Origin: Plectosphaerella cucumerina
Lineage: Eukaryota > Ascomycota > Sordariomycetes > Glomerellales > Plectosphaerellaceae
Length of the DNA: 64,000 nt
Assembly: GCA_020746995.1 (NCBI GenBank)
Contig: JAGPXD010000002.1
Span: 6,634,001-6,698,000 of the forward strand
Reading direction: 5' to 3'
A program made the translations under genes and the position numbers. The notes beneath the pieces were generated by a model. It was not told the origin of the DNA. It was given only the letters and a program-made list of their open reading frames with translations, and made no database searches. Of the stretch, positions 1 through 12,003 are shown in pieces (the stretch's first letter is position 1; every line of letters begins with the position of its first letter).

Positions 1-237
1 AGCAACGGCTTCGTCGTGCTCGTTCCACGCTTCGGAATCGAGGGTCTCATCCGTCTCCGTGATCTGGCCACGCCTGAGCCGGACAGCACCTTTGATGCCG
101 AGAACTACAGACTCATCACAACTGGCAGTCGTGAGATCACGGTTGATCTCTTCCAGAAGGTCCGGGTTAGAGTCCAGGACGATCTGGATGAGAAGACAGG
201 GAAGCGCGGTGTGAAGATGGAGCTGATCAGCCCCTGA
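1..237 (+). CDS. DIS3: Exosome exonuclease RRP44/DIS3, 3' end only
   Basis: Only the last 78 codons are present; the reading frame is open from base 1 and ends at TGA 235-237. The translated tail (SNGFVVLVPRFGIEGLIRLRD near its start) matches the C-terminal S1 RNA-binding domain of Rrp44/Dis3, where the chain passes from the RNB catalytic domain into the S1 fold. Dis3 is the processive 3'-5' exoribonuclease and endonuclease subunit of the nuclear and cytoplasmic RNA exosome. The catalytic domains lie upstream of the window and cannot be checked. No intron is visible in this segment. The identification rests on one short but characteristic segment. Confidence 0.85.
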   Translation, partial: SNGFVVLVPRFGIEGLIRLRDLATPEPDSTFDAENYRLITTGSREITVDLFQKVRVRVQDDLDEKTGKRGVKMELISP

Positions 238-609
238 TCGCGAGGCACAGAGGCATGCCACATTTGTAGAGTAGCGTCCTGGCTGTGAGAGGCCCCTGGG
301 TATTCGTCTCAGGCCAGGCGGGCAGGATTGTGGGAGGAGGAGAACATTTGCTTGTACAGGTAGACAAACTACCAACTCAAAAGGAACAACACAGCAGACA
401 CATGGTCACGAAGAGCAAGAGAACGTATGTAAAATGCAAAAAGTGTGCGGTAAATTCTGCCATACACTCTTGATGAATCGTTTCTACTTTTTTAGCCGCA
501 TGTTCATGACCGCCGGAACGCCAAACGAGGAATGAAGCCTACAACCCATCTGCCTGCCTAGGTATCGATAGCACAAAACTGAGTCCCAAACCCAAAGACC
601 GGGCGTCGT
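238..609. other. Intergenic, shared 3' flanks of convergent genes
   Basis: Lies between the stop codons of DIS3 (plus) and NUG1 (minus). It should hold both 3' UTRs and polyadenylation signals. No coding sequence or repeat was recognised. Confidence 0.6.
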
Positions 610-2311
610 CTACTGCTCCATAGGCTCCGCCTCTCCTGTCGCCTCGTCCGCCCAGAGGTCGTCGAGCTTGAACTCCTTTGCCCACTCGGTGACGAGTACC
701 TTCTGATCGGGCATGGGTTCATCGCCACCAGCTGCCGCGGCCGGGACGGCGGCGTCTGCGACGGCCAGGACAGGGGCCTCGGTCCAGCCCTGGATGCGGC
801 CATCGCGCCAGTCGGTGATGACGGTCATGGCGGCGGCACGGACGTTGGGGACACCTCCGCGGCCCAGGCGTCCGCGCTTGCGGGCGACCTGGATGAGGAA
901 GTCGGTCGTCGTGTCGTCCGAGGCGGCGGCGGAGAGAAGCGGCGGCAGGTCGTAGACGGCGACGAGCTTGGCCATCAGGTCGGGCGTGGCGGAGAGGCGC
1001 TTGAGGAGGAGGGTGACGGCCGGGATGGGGTCGTCGATCTGCTTGGGCGGGACGGCGTTGAGGAGGACGAGGTGGGCGCGGGCCTCGGCGGCGTTCTTGA
1101 CGGAGATGAGGCCGCCGCCGGCGGGGCTGGTGGAGGACGAGGGGAAGACGATGCCAGGAGAGTCGAGCAGGGTGAGCTTGCTGTCGATCTTGACGGCGCG
1201 GATGCTCGTGGTGACGCCGGCCTCGGCGCCGGCGGGGCAGGCCTTGGAGGCGTTTGCGCCCTTGCCGCCGCTCAGGCGGCCGAGGAGGGCGTTGATGACG
1301 GAGGACTTGCCGACGTTGGGGTAGCCGATGACGCCGACCGAGATGGCCCTCTTGAGCTGCTTGGAGGCGGCGTACGTCTTGAGCGCCCGGAAGAGGTCGC
1401 TGGACGTCTTCTGGATGGTCAGCTCCTTGTGGTTGAAGGTGTGCGCGTTGGACGCCGGGTTGGACGCGCGCAGGGGCAGCGTGGGGAAGAAGCGGCGCAG
1501 GTGCGCCAGCCAGTCCTTGAGGGCCTTTGCGGGGATCAGGTCGATCTTGTTGACGACGAGGATCAGCCTCTTTCCGCCGGACGCGGCGGCCATGACGCTG
1601 CGCTCGACATCGCGGGACCTCGTGCCCTCGGGGTCACGGGCGTCGAGGACATAGAGGATGACGTCGGCCTGCTCGACGACGTCCTTGAAGACCTTGTCGT
1701 AGGCCTTGCGCGAAGTGGCGTTCTTGAAGGCGGGGTCGGCAATGGGCTCGTCGTCATCGTCGTCTTCGTCCATGTCGTCGTCCTGCAGGTCCTGCTCGTA
1801 CTTCTCGGCGGCGGCCCTGGCGCTGGCAAGCAGGGCGGCCATGGGGTTGGACTTGTCGTCGTCGCCGTCCATGTCGTCGTCTCCGTCGACTGACATGCCC
1901 TCCTCTTCGGCCTCGTCCTCCTCGGCCTCGGCCGTCTGTGCGGCAGAGATGACATCAGACAGCGCAGACTTATTCATCGCGCGCCTCTTCAGCTGCTCCT
2001 CCTTCTTCCTCATGCGCTGGGCCTCGATCTCCTCCAGCACCTTCTCCTTGTAGGGGAACAGGTTGGGGATGCCGGGATCCTTCTTGAGTTTCGATCGCCA
2101 TTCCGGGTTCTTCTTGGCCTGCTTTCTCTCCTTGCGCTGCTTCGCGGAAGACGCCTTTTCGATCTTGTTGCGGAGGCGCACCGTCGTCCTCTTTGACTTA
2201 GGCTCTGTGTCGAAACTGTCAGACTTGCATTGGGCCATGGACCGCCACTGGGGAACAGGGTGCACCGGTGGAAGGTTACTCACTCTTGGGCTTGTTGATT
2301 GACCCGGCCAT
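610..2311 (-). CDS. NUG1: Nuclear/nucleolar ribosome-assembly GTPase NUG1
   Basis: Two exons, 2311-2284 and 2204-610, with a 79-nt intron (donor GTGAGT, acceptor ACAG), giving 540 residues. The start at 2311 gives an N-terminus MAGSINKPKK that runs into a basic, coiled-coil-like GN3L/Grn1-type region with the motif KKNPEWRSKLKKDPGIPNLF. The GTPase domain is circularly permuted: G4 (NKID, about residue 228) precedes G1 (GYPNVGKSS, about 303) and G3 (DSPG, about 357), as in the YRG/Nug1-Lsg1 family. An acidic Asp/Glu-rich stretch (about 103-163) lies before the GTPase core. Nug1 acts in 60S subunit maturation and export. The C-terminal tail is Ala-rich then acidic, which is common. Convergent with DIS3. 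Confidence 0.93.
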
Positions 2312-2880
2312 CTTGTCTAGTATTCCCAGGAGTAGTGGGAGGTTGTCGGGGTGTGATTGAGTACAGACTGCCTTGCAAGCAGAATGGTGAACAACACTAG
2401 GTAGGTAGATACCGTACACCGCGACCCGCCGCCGCTATCACAAAATTTCCCAGCACCCGCCGACAAAAAAATTAGTGGGCGGTCTGATTCTGCCGATCTT
2501 CACCACTTTTCAATCCCCCACTCCTCCCGCGCCACTCTGACCGCCCCAGCTCCTCTCCGATGTGACGGACATGGCCCAAAGCGGTACTCCCGCCAGGGGT
2601 GGTTGTGGCACTCAACAAGCTGATAGGGCGGTGATCCTGAAGAGGCAGTCCCCGGTCCGTCAAGAACGTCCGGCCTCCAACTCCCGTCTCATCGCCGCCG
2701 AAGCGGACTTGCTAATTGCTCACCGAGCGGCTCCAAAGACGGAGCTCAACTTCTATTACATCTGACTCACTCTTCTGCCACCGTAACTCAGTCTCATCCA
2801 TTTCTCTTGTCCAGACAACCCTCTCGACAACTCCGCATCTCCGGGAGCAAATCAGCAACACCATCACCGTGTTTGGCACA
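2312..2880. promoter_or_regulatory. Divergent promoter region, NUG1 / HAD phosphatase
   Basis: A 569-bp gap separates two outward-facing start codons. It contains a perfect TGACTCA (2763-2769), the core bound by Gcn4/CPC1-type bZIP factors, 112 bp before the phosphatase start. No protein gene is supported here. Confidence 0.5.
2763..2769 (+). promoter_or_regulatory. TGACTCA motif (Gcn4/CPC1-type site)
   Basis: Exact 7-bp match to the consensus of cross-pathway-control bZIP proteins, upstream of the HAD phosphatase gene. A 7-mer can occur by chance, so function is inferred only from position. Confidence 0.35.
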
Positions 2881-3969
2881 ATGGGTTCAACAACTGACAC
2901 AAGCGCATCCTTCACGGCGCCACCGCTGCGGGTGACGTTTGACGGCTTTCTTTTTGATATGGACGGAACCATCATCGACTCGACAGAGGCCGTGGTGAAG
3001 CACTGGCACGCGTAAGACCTGTCTCTCTTCTCGCATCCCCCTCCAACTGTGCCGTCGGCTTTGACGTCCGGACCTACCTCCGGCAACCCCCCCTTTTGGT
3101 AGTGCATGAATGAGACTGACAAGTTCTCTCCCTGGCAGGGTTGGTGGGGAAATTGGCGTGGCTCCTGAGGTCATCCTTGAGACATCTCATGGCCGCCGGA
3201 GCATCGACATTTTGAAGATTCTGGCCCCGGAAAAAGCAAACTGGGAGTGTGAGTCCCCCTCTCCCCCGCCCCATCCACATGGCCCGCCGGCCTCTTCTCC
3301 CTTGCAGCCTTGTCTCTCGCACACGACTCCTTCCGAGGCAGGTTCCAGACTTCGGCGACGACCCGCTCGCCGACCTGCGACGCGTGAGAGAGCGTCCCCA
3401 AAGATGATCGAGATTAAAGTCTGAGATCAGGACGCGTCGGAGGGAGAGAAACGCGACTCTTGCTGATGGTTTATTCTTCCACAGACGTACGCGAGATGGA
3501 GGGTCGCTTGCCCAAGCTGTACGGCAAGGACGCGGTCGAGATCCCGGGCGCACGGAAGCTCCTGGACACCCTGATCAAGGAGAAGGCTCCCTGGGCCATC
3601 GTCACCTCGGGCACGGAACCCCTCGTCGGAGGCTGGCTGAAAGTTCTCGACCTGCCCGAGCCGGAGCATCTTGTGACAGCCGAGTCGGTGGAGAATGGCA
3701 AGCCAGACCCGACCTGCTACAACCTGGGAAGGGAGAGGCTCGGACTGCAAGATCCCTCCAAGACGCTCCTCGTGTTGGAGGACAGCCCGGCCGGCATCAG
3801 GGCCGGCAAGGACGCCGGCTGCAAGGTCATCGGCCTGGTGACGAGTCACACCGTCGATCAGGTCGTCGGCGCCAACCCTGACTATGTCGTCAAGGACCTG
3901 GAATCGGTCAAGGTCGTCGAGAGCAAGAACGGTGTCGTTACGCTGGAGATTACCAACAGCCTGGTGTAG
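2881..3969 (+). CDS. HAD-superfamily phosphatase, glycerol-3-phosphatase/2-deoxyglucose-6-phosphatase type
   Basis: Three exons, 2881-3011, 3139-3248 and 3485-3969, give 241 residues, the usual size for Gpp1/Gpp2/Dog2 proteins. All four HAD motifs are present: motif I DMDGT (residues 26-30, nucleophile Asp26), motif II in TSGT, motif III Lys in NGKPDP, and motif IV EDSPAGI. The small cap between motifs I and II fits subfamily I. Such enzymes dephosphorylate glycerol-3-phosphate or related sugar phosphates in the cytosol and in yeast are tied to osmotic stress. The sequence does not decide between glycerol-3-phosphate and deoxyglucose-6-phosphate as substrate. Both introns (127 and 236 nt) start with GT and end with AG, and the joins restore the cap-domain helix KHWHAVGGEIG. 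Confidence 0.9.
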
Positions 3970-6900
3970 TCGCCAGATATACCTAATACGAAGCTCCAAG
4001 ATAACCCGCTCCCGTGTCAGCATGTTTCCCGAAGCACCACAGCTTCTATTCTAGATGGACTTGCACGGCAGAGGGGCAAGCAAGTCCCCGAAACCACCAA
4101 ATCCACGGTGGTGTGTAAGGGCAGAGCATCCCTTGGCCTCGCCGAGAGACCGGATCATGTCATGCCGTTTGTGTGACGCTCACCTGTCAGCTGCCCATCT
4201 GCAGAGCACACTGTGCACCCGGTCTTATGCGTCCGGCCAGGTGAAGACATTGTGTGCCTGCACGCCACAGCCTTGTGCAACGGTGGGAGTGCGGCCGGCC
4301 GATCGACGGCTGAGGGTCCGGTCCCAAGGGGCGAGGCGGGTTCGAGAGCATGAGGCCCATCGCCAGCCCGGCATGCACGCGGCTGGCAGCGTGAGCCACA
4401 TGCGGTGCGGCGTTTGCACCCCCTCCCTCGAGAGCGGAGGATGGGAGGACGATTTGCCTCGTTTGGGCATGTTAACAACGGCGGTGGACGCCGACAGTGA
4501 CACCGACGCAGGCAAGGGCGCTGCTGAAGCCCTCAGTAAGGGGCGAGTGACACTGCCAGCCCCGACTGCGGGAAGAGGAGAAGGGCGCGGGATCTTGGCG
4601 TCGTACAAGATCTGGGCTGGTTCCGTGCCCCCTTGCGAATGGCCACCCTCGGCCACCCCCACCGGGACTCTGGGTGGTTCGCAGGAGGGTGATGCAGGCG
4701 CCGACACCACGGCCGCGGCAGGGAGTCGCGCGACGGCTCCGACGGACCAGAGGGCACGCGAGGGAACTCGTGCACCGTAGAACTGAAGCGACTGCGAGGT
4801 CCCGAGGGTGGCAGACCATGGGCTTTCCAGTCTGGATCCCAGCATCGCTCGAGGAGTACAGCCCTGCGCGGAGAGCTGCACGATCACAACGACTGGATGC
4901 GCAGAGTCGTCATGGCTATTTAGGGAACCTGTGTACCCATGTGCGCTTCGCGACTGTGAGCCCCGAACGCAATCACATCGTTTGCGAGGCAGTGCTCGTG
5001 AAAGTCGGGAAAGGGAAAGCCTGCAGACGGTCCCGATACGCCGGTCTGTGTCGCGCGGCAGCTCAAAATCGTTCAGCCGAAGAAACGAAGCCCCGAAAAT
5101 GCCAATCTCCGGCATGGGAGATGCCGTTGGGGACGAAATCACGGTGTGTGTCGTTCGGGACACAAGCTCAGTACCCCGTCGGTCCCGAGGGGCAGGCGGC
5201 CCCGGGCTAATGCAGGAACACAGGAGAAAAAACGGCCGGCTCGAGAGCTAAGCGTCGACCATGCGGACCACACGACTGATAGAAGCGGGCGCACGACGCC
5301 CCCTTGCGTCTACGACTCTGTACATTCAAGTACCGCGTCTATGGCTCACGATCCGCCAGGGACTGCCGGCGCGTCGCATCATATACGGCCGTACTGTAGC
5401 TTATGTCTTGTCCGCGCCGTCGTGTTACTGGCAGCAAACGCGATCTTGGAGCAGGCTCCGATACCGCTGACCACAATGATGCAAGCCGGCGTATTTGAGC
5501 TGCAGGTCGGGGAAAAGAGCATGCGTGGTACCTTGGTCGTAGTGGTAGCGTCGGCAGATTCCCGTGCATTGCCTGGCAACTGGAAACCAACGGGACCCGA
5601 CAACTTCTGCCGGCAAGTTGCAGGGGGACTTCCGACTGCACCGCCCGCCCGTGGATGGAGCCGTAACCACTGGTCATCTCCGGCCTCAACAAAAGCGCGA
5701 GGTTTACGAATGCAAGTCGGCACTCCCCGTGCTCCTGGTTTCACGACGGAGGAGATGATAAGAGGTTTTCTGGCTTGGCTTTCGGGATATCTCGATACGG
5801 AGTCGAGCCACATCCATCGGCGCCGAACGAGTCGAGTCGAGAGGAGCACCGCAAACACGGAGGTCTCGGAGGCCGCCTCGAGTTCCGAGCAGCGCCGGTC
5901 GTGATTGGAGTCCCATCGTCACATCCGGCCGACGATCATTACTCGCGGGGCGTCCCATCTGCATCTTGAAATGAGGTAAATGTGGCGCCGCGCAGGCGCG
6001 CGCGCAGCATTGAGAACCGCCAGATCGTGGGACCTCGTGCAGTGGGTGGGTGCCCCCCGTTGGAGTCCAGTTGATTCAGGGGCTTCGGACTCATGTCCGG
6101 CGCTAACAAATAAATCGAGGGGAGATCCTGGGATGGATGTGCACTGTAAGTACTTACAGGAGCCCGACACTGAGGGATGCTCGATCGAGTCGATGCCGAG
6201 GCATCCTCCCTTTCGGACACTTCAGCTCGATGAGCAATGGAATCGAGGATGAAGTCGCTCGAAAGCACGCCGTCGCCAACACGGCACACACGTGGCAACC
6301 CTGGGCGGCTCGCAACTTGAGCGCATGAATTGGCGTCAGGGGCGCTCGCCTCGTCACATCGCGTCGTCACCTCGTCCGGGTCGTCCCCAACGACTGACCA
6401 CCAGCCTTGCGCCACCCCCAGAGAAAGGTGGAATCGACACTCCTGCCAATGGCCCTATCAAGATTGTTCGTGATGGCCCGTCCAGTGCGGTCGATTTGAC
6501 AGGGCAGCATGATGCCATGGTCTGTGTGCTTGCAGCTTCATTTCAGGGGCAGAGGCGCGGTGGCTTGTTTTTCTCCCTCTGTCAGTGATGACAGTGCCAT
6601 CCGAGCGCGACTGCTGCAGGGGCCGCGGCTGCCCCGAGCCCCCAGTGATGGCAACGGTTTTCGCCCGGTCGATGCTCTCGGGCACGTCCACAGTCCACTA
6701 TTCGCGAGTCAGGCCACACTGGACAAAGTATCTGGTTGTACACTGTAATATAAAAAAGGCACGACCGGTTCAGTCGCGCGCGGGTGTGGCCCGGGCGGTG
6801 GCCGGTGCGAGCCGCCCCAAGAAGTGATGATGTGCTCTTGGAAATCCTTGCAGTGGGAGCTGAAAAGCCTAGCGAGTGCAGGCACCAGACTCGTAACCAG

Positions 6901-9290
6901 GTAGCACTGTACCTGGCTTAGCATCCAGTTCTCCGGTGCCGCCTCGAAGCCGCTGGACGATGGACTCGGCACGGGTGAGGTGGCCTGCAGGGGTTCAAGC
7001 TGGTGTCGCGAAATGAGACTTCTGCATTGACCTCTTGCTCGCCAGAAGAGCCAATCAGACTGTACTTCGTTCCTGAGAGCCCAAAAGAAAAAAAAAATCC
7101 ATCTCAAGGGCGTCGCATCTCACAAATCGAGCAGCATGCTGTCCCAGACTCTCTCTATGCATGACGACGGTCAAGGCGCTTGTTGGGAGGGTGTGTGAGC
7201 TCGCCCTGCTGAGCATGAGTCCGTAAGGATTCATGGCAGTGAACCACCAAGGGCGGAGGGAGGGATGACTTGAGCGACCCTCGGCAATTTGCGATAGCAT
7301 CGGGTTTGAACAAGTCGACGAAGGCGGCGGCCTAGGCTGGCTGTCAGTTGGCGCCTTATCTTCACTGCTCGCCGACCGTGACGACTCGTCTCGTGGTTAT
7401 GGCTGGAACATTCGGCATCGCCTCGAGTCGTCCCGAACGATGACAGCCGGCTTCCATTTTGTTTTTGCTTCTTGCGCTGTCACGCTGCAGCGTGTTCGCG
7501 CTGTCGTAGTGCCGGGGTTTGGCGACTGGAGACCCGCTCTGCCATGATGAGGGTTGGCCACCGCCCCAAGCGCTTCTTTGGTGGCTCCCCCACGACAGGT
7601 AAGTACTCTTCTTGTATCTTTTGTCGCAAGAGGCCCATCGGTACTTTGGGGCACTCGCGTGGAACAGGCTTGGCAGACGAGGCAGAGGGCGGCCTGAACG
7701 TCCCGTCTGTCTCCACGCTGCAGACAGAGGCGGCTTCAGCCCGAAGAACCTTCGAGGTAAAACTCATGGCGGCACGCAGATCGGGGCCCGCGACTGCTGC
7801 CAGCGCATATTGGCCACCGCGGACTGCGCAACAAAGGCCTGGACCCTGGGGCTGGGGTTTGAAGCAGGGCGAGGCCAGAAGGTTTCTGGGGGGGCGGGAT
7901 CGACGTCTTGCCTCTGGGCGAATCGTGGGATGGCTGGCTGGCGCCTCGGGAGGAAGAGTATCCGAAAGGCCCGGGAAACACAGCGGCATACAGTTGACAG
8001 GCAAACGAGCCAACAGGCAAGCTGAGTGATGTGCAGGCCGAGAAGCGAGAGGTGGCGATCATCCGACCACCTGAATCCTTGGCTCCGCGAGGCTGCTCCC
8101 GCGTACCAAGTCTCTTCGGGACTGAAACAACAGAGCCAGTGCGGCAGTCGTCGTCGCCGTCTGTGGCGGCATGGCCTCGGGGTAGGCAAGTGAGTACTTC
8201 ATGAGGCTGAGGACGGACTCTGGGTGATCAACCGCGGATGGAACGCTGCGTCTCAGATTAGGCCATGTACTGGCAAGCAGTGTTCAGTGTTCGTCGGTAG
8301 TCGCGCCAGGCATGTGCGTGATCTTCTTGTCCATGATGTTACTTGTATTGATACTGGCACGGTCGAAGATGACGGTGCTCAAGCTGGCACTCGTAGCGGT
8401 GATCTGAAGGTCAAACGAAGGCGTACGCCGGCGGCGGGTGGGTTCCAGACCAGCGCCCGGAAGAGGACCTGCTTGGCCCCCGGCACCACTCTGACACGCC
8501 GCTGAGCTCTGAGTTTGCGGGACCGCGGGACCGTGGTGCAACCCATGAAGCCGGCTGTCCTGGTGGATGGGACGAACGTTTCCTGCAGCTGGAGGCCAGC
8601 CAGCCGGGCTTCCCCGGGCGTGGGAACCGCTTGAAAGACAAGGCCGGCCCCAAGATTCTCATGTCGCCATGTCCCAAGTCGGGCGTGCGCCAACCAATCC
8701 GGGAAGAGTGTGTGGTAGGCGAAGTGATGATTGTGTGCAGGCTGCCCGCCTGCATTGGTCACGCAGTGACGGATGAGGAAAGCTCCTCGGGGAGAAGGAG
8801 AAATGTACGTCGAGAGACATCTTCTTGCATGTTGCCGCTTCATTCTGCCCACCCTGCCTTGCCTTGCATGTACAGTAATATGACTGCGTGTGGGCAGATA
8901 CTCGTGGCAGATATTCGTAAAGCAGATTGCAGGAATGTTGCCCACATGGCATCCATCGTCCCGTCCTCATGGCTCGCTGGCACGGTATGGCCCGTAGCCG
9001 TCGCTAGACCTCGTTCCCAACGTCCCGGGAAAGCCAAGACGTGGGGGAGGAATGCGCGCCGGCTGCGACAAAATGGACGACGCCGAGATTCGACAGCTGA
9101 ATGAGAAGAGCAGGGGTAGGCAGACCAACGCAGACGACAGCAGACCGCCTCTTTGTGACTTCTGTCTGCAGCAAGCGAGGCACTCGTGGCATGCTTTGCT
9201 TGCATGGCACCACTTGAGAGGACATCGAGGACGCGAAGTAACCCGGGGCAGGGGATGAGTCGTTGACAGCGCTCGCTGCAGCTGGTCCGG

Positions 9291-9320
9291 GAGCTGGAGC
9301 TGGAGCTGGAGTTGGAGCTG
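9291..9320 (+). repeat. Hexanucleotide repeat, (GAGCTG)5 with one variant unit
   Basis: Five tandem 6-bp units; the fourth reads GAGTTG. In non-coding DNA, so likely a simple microsatellite. Confidence 0.85.
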
Positions 9321-11016
9321 CAGGTGGTCACAGCCTCGCCCAGGCTCGGGTGCTCGGAGACTCGGAGGCGACGGGCTTCGCTCCAATGTTGTCGGCGGGG
9401 CACGGTGATTGAGGAGGTCCTCGACAAGTTCCACGTAGAGTGTGAATATCTGGGCTTCCTGATTGCTGGGGCTGGCGTGGGTGACTCGACGTCTGAATCT
9501 GTCGATTCTTTACCCCGTGTTGTGTCAGGTCTGCCATCTGAAGGAAACCCCTCACCCCTGGGGCTCCTTGGGCCTGCTTTGTCAATGTGCCTCTCCGCCT
9601 AGGGAACAGCGCCAAGGTACCTCGACGTTTCCCAAGCGAAGCCCAGCATCTTGACGAACCATAGGCGTGGTGGTGGGGCCGAGCTTTCCTCCTCCCCCGG
9701 CCGAACCCTTGCCGGGGAAGCTGCACCTGGCTGGCGGGCTGGGTACCTGACCAGGTACAAGGAGAACCTTCCTCATCCAAGCTCCGTGCTGGATTGCTTG
9801 GTCCGGCAGCGGTAAATGGGGGGAAGGAGAGAATGGGGGTCTTTCCATACCACCACTTTCGGGCACTGAAGGAGCGACCGGGAGCACTGGCAGGCGGCAC
9901 CGTCAGGCCGATTGGCGTGGCAGGAGCTCCCTCCCCACGTCATCCATCTTCAGCTCTCCCAGGTCGGGTTGCACTTGCACTTGCACACATCCCATCCCCT
10001 CCCCTCCCACTCGCCAGCCATGATGGAACCTACCAATGACCTCGTCTCGCCTCACCTCGTCTGCTTGCATCAAATCCGACTCTCGCACCTGCACGATGGA
10101 CTTGGATGGCTCAACTAAGATCTGGCCTCACGACACTTACACTGGTATGACGGGTTGCCGACGTCTTCCGCCGCCCTTTTCAGCTCCGAGTCTCGACACA
10201 ACCGCCGCCCCCTCTCGGCGTCTCTTTCCCCTGGCCTGGCCGCAGCCCACAGCCTGGCCGACGGCCGTGGTGTCAGGGGTGGGGGCCAGCGCAACCCCAC
10301 TTGTCCAATTGGCCCTCGACGCCGTGGCCTTGACTCGGACTTCCGTCTGCACCGCACAGTGGCAGCAGGCAGCGTGCTTTTCCCCCCAGTGATGTCGGCA
10401 ACTCACCAGACAACATTGCCGTCAACCCATGCTGTACCTTTTTGGGTACACACCTCAGTCGCGAAGGGCTGACAAGATGGACCCCATCTTCCGAATCCCT
10501 TCACGCCTGGGATGATGCTCCAAATGCTACCTACGGTCCGACCTGTACTCTATCCTTCTAGCTGGGTGTTCCGATGCAGCCGGTGGTAGTTGGTACTGAT
10601 TCTCGGGCAGCTACCACGAGCGCCCATCCCGCCGAGACCATGATGATGCCGACAAATCCTGTACATCAGAAGACGACTTCAGCTTCCAAGCAGGGGGCCA
10701 TCAGCGTGTGCTACCTCTCACCAGGCCGCCAGCCAGCCAGCCAGCCAAGCCGCAAAGTATCTCGCCGTCTATCCGTACTGTAAAGGTACCTCTGCCTGCT
10801 TCCTCAAGCTTGCGCTGCCGCGCAGCACTGGCCTCTGGATGCCAAAGCGACCGGGGCCACCATGTCCGCACACACGCGATGATCCTGGACCGCGCTCTTC
10901 GCTCTCCACCTTGGCTCAGCACACCGACCCAGGGCCACCCCTGAACGCACTGCACCCTAATCCTAATCTTCCGGGCCTGCAGTCGGCCTCTGCCCCCTCA
11001 GTTCCTGCGGTCAACT

Positions 11017-11042
11017 GCGCGCGCGCGCACACACACACACAC
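11017..11042 (+). repeat. Alternating (GC)6(AC)7 dinucleotide tract
   Basis: Twenty-six bases of strict purine-pyrimidine alternation, six GC then seven AC units. Such tracts are length-variable and can adopt Z-DNA under negative supercoiling. It lies about 1 kb before the homeobox gene start and about 170 bp before the ATG-free leader begins. Confidence 0.9.
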
Positions 11043-11210
11043 AAGGGCCTCCCCCCGGGAGCCCACGAGCCCTGGCGGGACTGATCCGCTCGGGCAGTGC
11101 ACACGCACGTCTCCCAGGTCTTGAGTGGATGGCAGGTGGTGCTTTTCCATCCCTCCCGCGCTCCCAGTGGACCAGTTTGCCGGACCCTGCGGGCTTTGGT
11201 CTCCCCCATG

Positions 11211-12003
11211 TACTCCCTGCCCAGGTACATTGCCGCTACCTTCATCTAACCTGATCTCCTCCCGTCAAGGGGTGGCCCCTACTTTTCCCCTTGGTGCCGC
11301 CCTGCCGCCCCCCCCTTCGGCCTCCTCCCCCCCTGGGCGTCGGGGGCCTGTACGCCCAGGGCCCTCCCACAGGACTGACTTACTTCCCGTGATACACTAT
11401 TCGTACATCTTCCACCCACCCCCCCTTTTGCCGGCCCTCCCGTCCCCCCTTCGCGTTCTCTCTTATTGTTTTCACTGTCTAAGACTACCCAGCTTCTCAC
11501 GAGGGTCAACTTGCGCCTCAGCCTGGAGGAGCCCCTTCGGCTTTCTCTGTCTCACTCCTGGCTCCGTCGTGCAACCCTTCCTCGCCTCCCCGATCTATTC
11601 TTCACCCTTCCGCAGGGCCGCCTCTGCCCTGGGTCTTAAAGCTCGTCGAACCCGCCCTGCCTCGGAGACCTCCCATCCCGGCCCTCGTCTTGCCTAGTCG
11701 GCTGTCAACACGCTCGTTCCGTTTCGCCCTCCGTCGTCAGATCCCGCAACGAAGGTCCTCGTATCCGACCTCAGTCATTCTTTACTTTTCCTGTATTGAG
11801 TAGTCAGTCACTGGTCCAGGGCTCTTGGATTCAACCTCTCGTCACTGCTCACCACACTCGCTTGGCGTTCTTGTTTCGGTCGACGGCCTTTTGGATACTT
11901 GGAGAATCAACACCATAAACCACGTCAACCAGTCTCTTGAGTCTTACAATCGGATCGACCACCACCGCACGCCCCATCCGAGTACTCCTCGTCGTCCCTA
12001 GCC
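11211..12003 (+). promoter_or_regulatory. Pyrimidine-rich, ATG-free presumed 5' leader of the homeobox gene
   Basis: After an ATG at 11208-11210, no ATG occurs in any frame of the plus strand until the start codon at 12004, a run of 793 bases. The segment is rich in C and T tracts, as in many fungal promoters and 5' UTRs. The likely reading is a long transcribed leader kept free of upstream start codons, possibly with a core promoter in its first part. Transcription start and any leader intron cannot be placed by eye. Confidence 0.6.

Larger units (their letters stand above)
3970..11210. other. Large intergenic region, no protein gene supported
   Basis: About 7.2 kb with only short or compositionally odd open frames (the longest is 312 codons, minus, 4225-5163), none with a recognisable domain, splice-consistent extension or family resemblance. 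It holds a hexanucleotide repeat (9291-9320), short CCAG (10729-10744) and TGCACT (about 9970) repeats, and a GC/AC alternating tract (11017-11042). It is most simply the upstream regulatory region of the homeobox gene at 12004 and the 3' flank of the phosphatase gene. It could host non-coding transcripts, which the sequence alone cannot show. Confidence 0.6.

Noticed and set aside
1072..1893. 273-codon frame antisense to NUG1
   Set aside because: Gly/Val/Asp-rich shadow of the GC-biased third codon positions of NUG1.
4055..4780. 241-codon plus-strand frame
   Set aside because: Overlaps the previous frame; Arg/Pro/Gly-biased with no recognisable motif.
4225..5163. 312-codon minus-strand open frame in the large gap
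   Set aside because: Composition is that of GC-rich chance frames, overlapping frames exist on both strands, and no domain, splice context or family resemblance is visible.
7472..8029. 185-codon plus-strand frame
   Set aside because: Mirror frames on the opposite strand are equally long; no homology signal.
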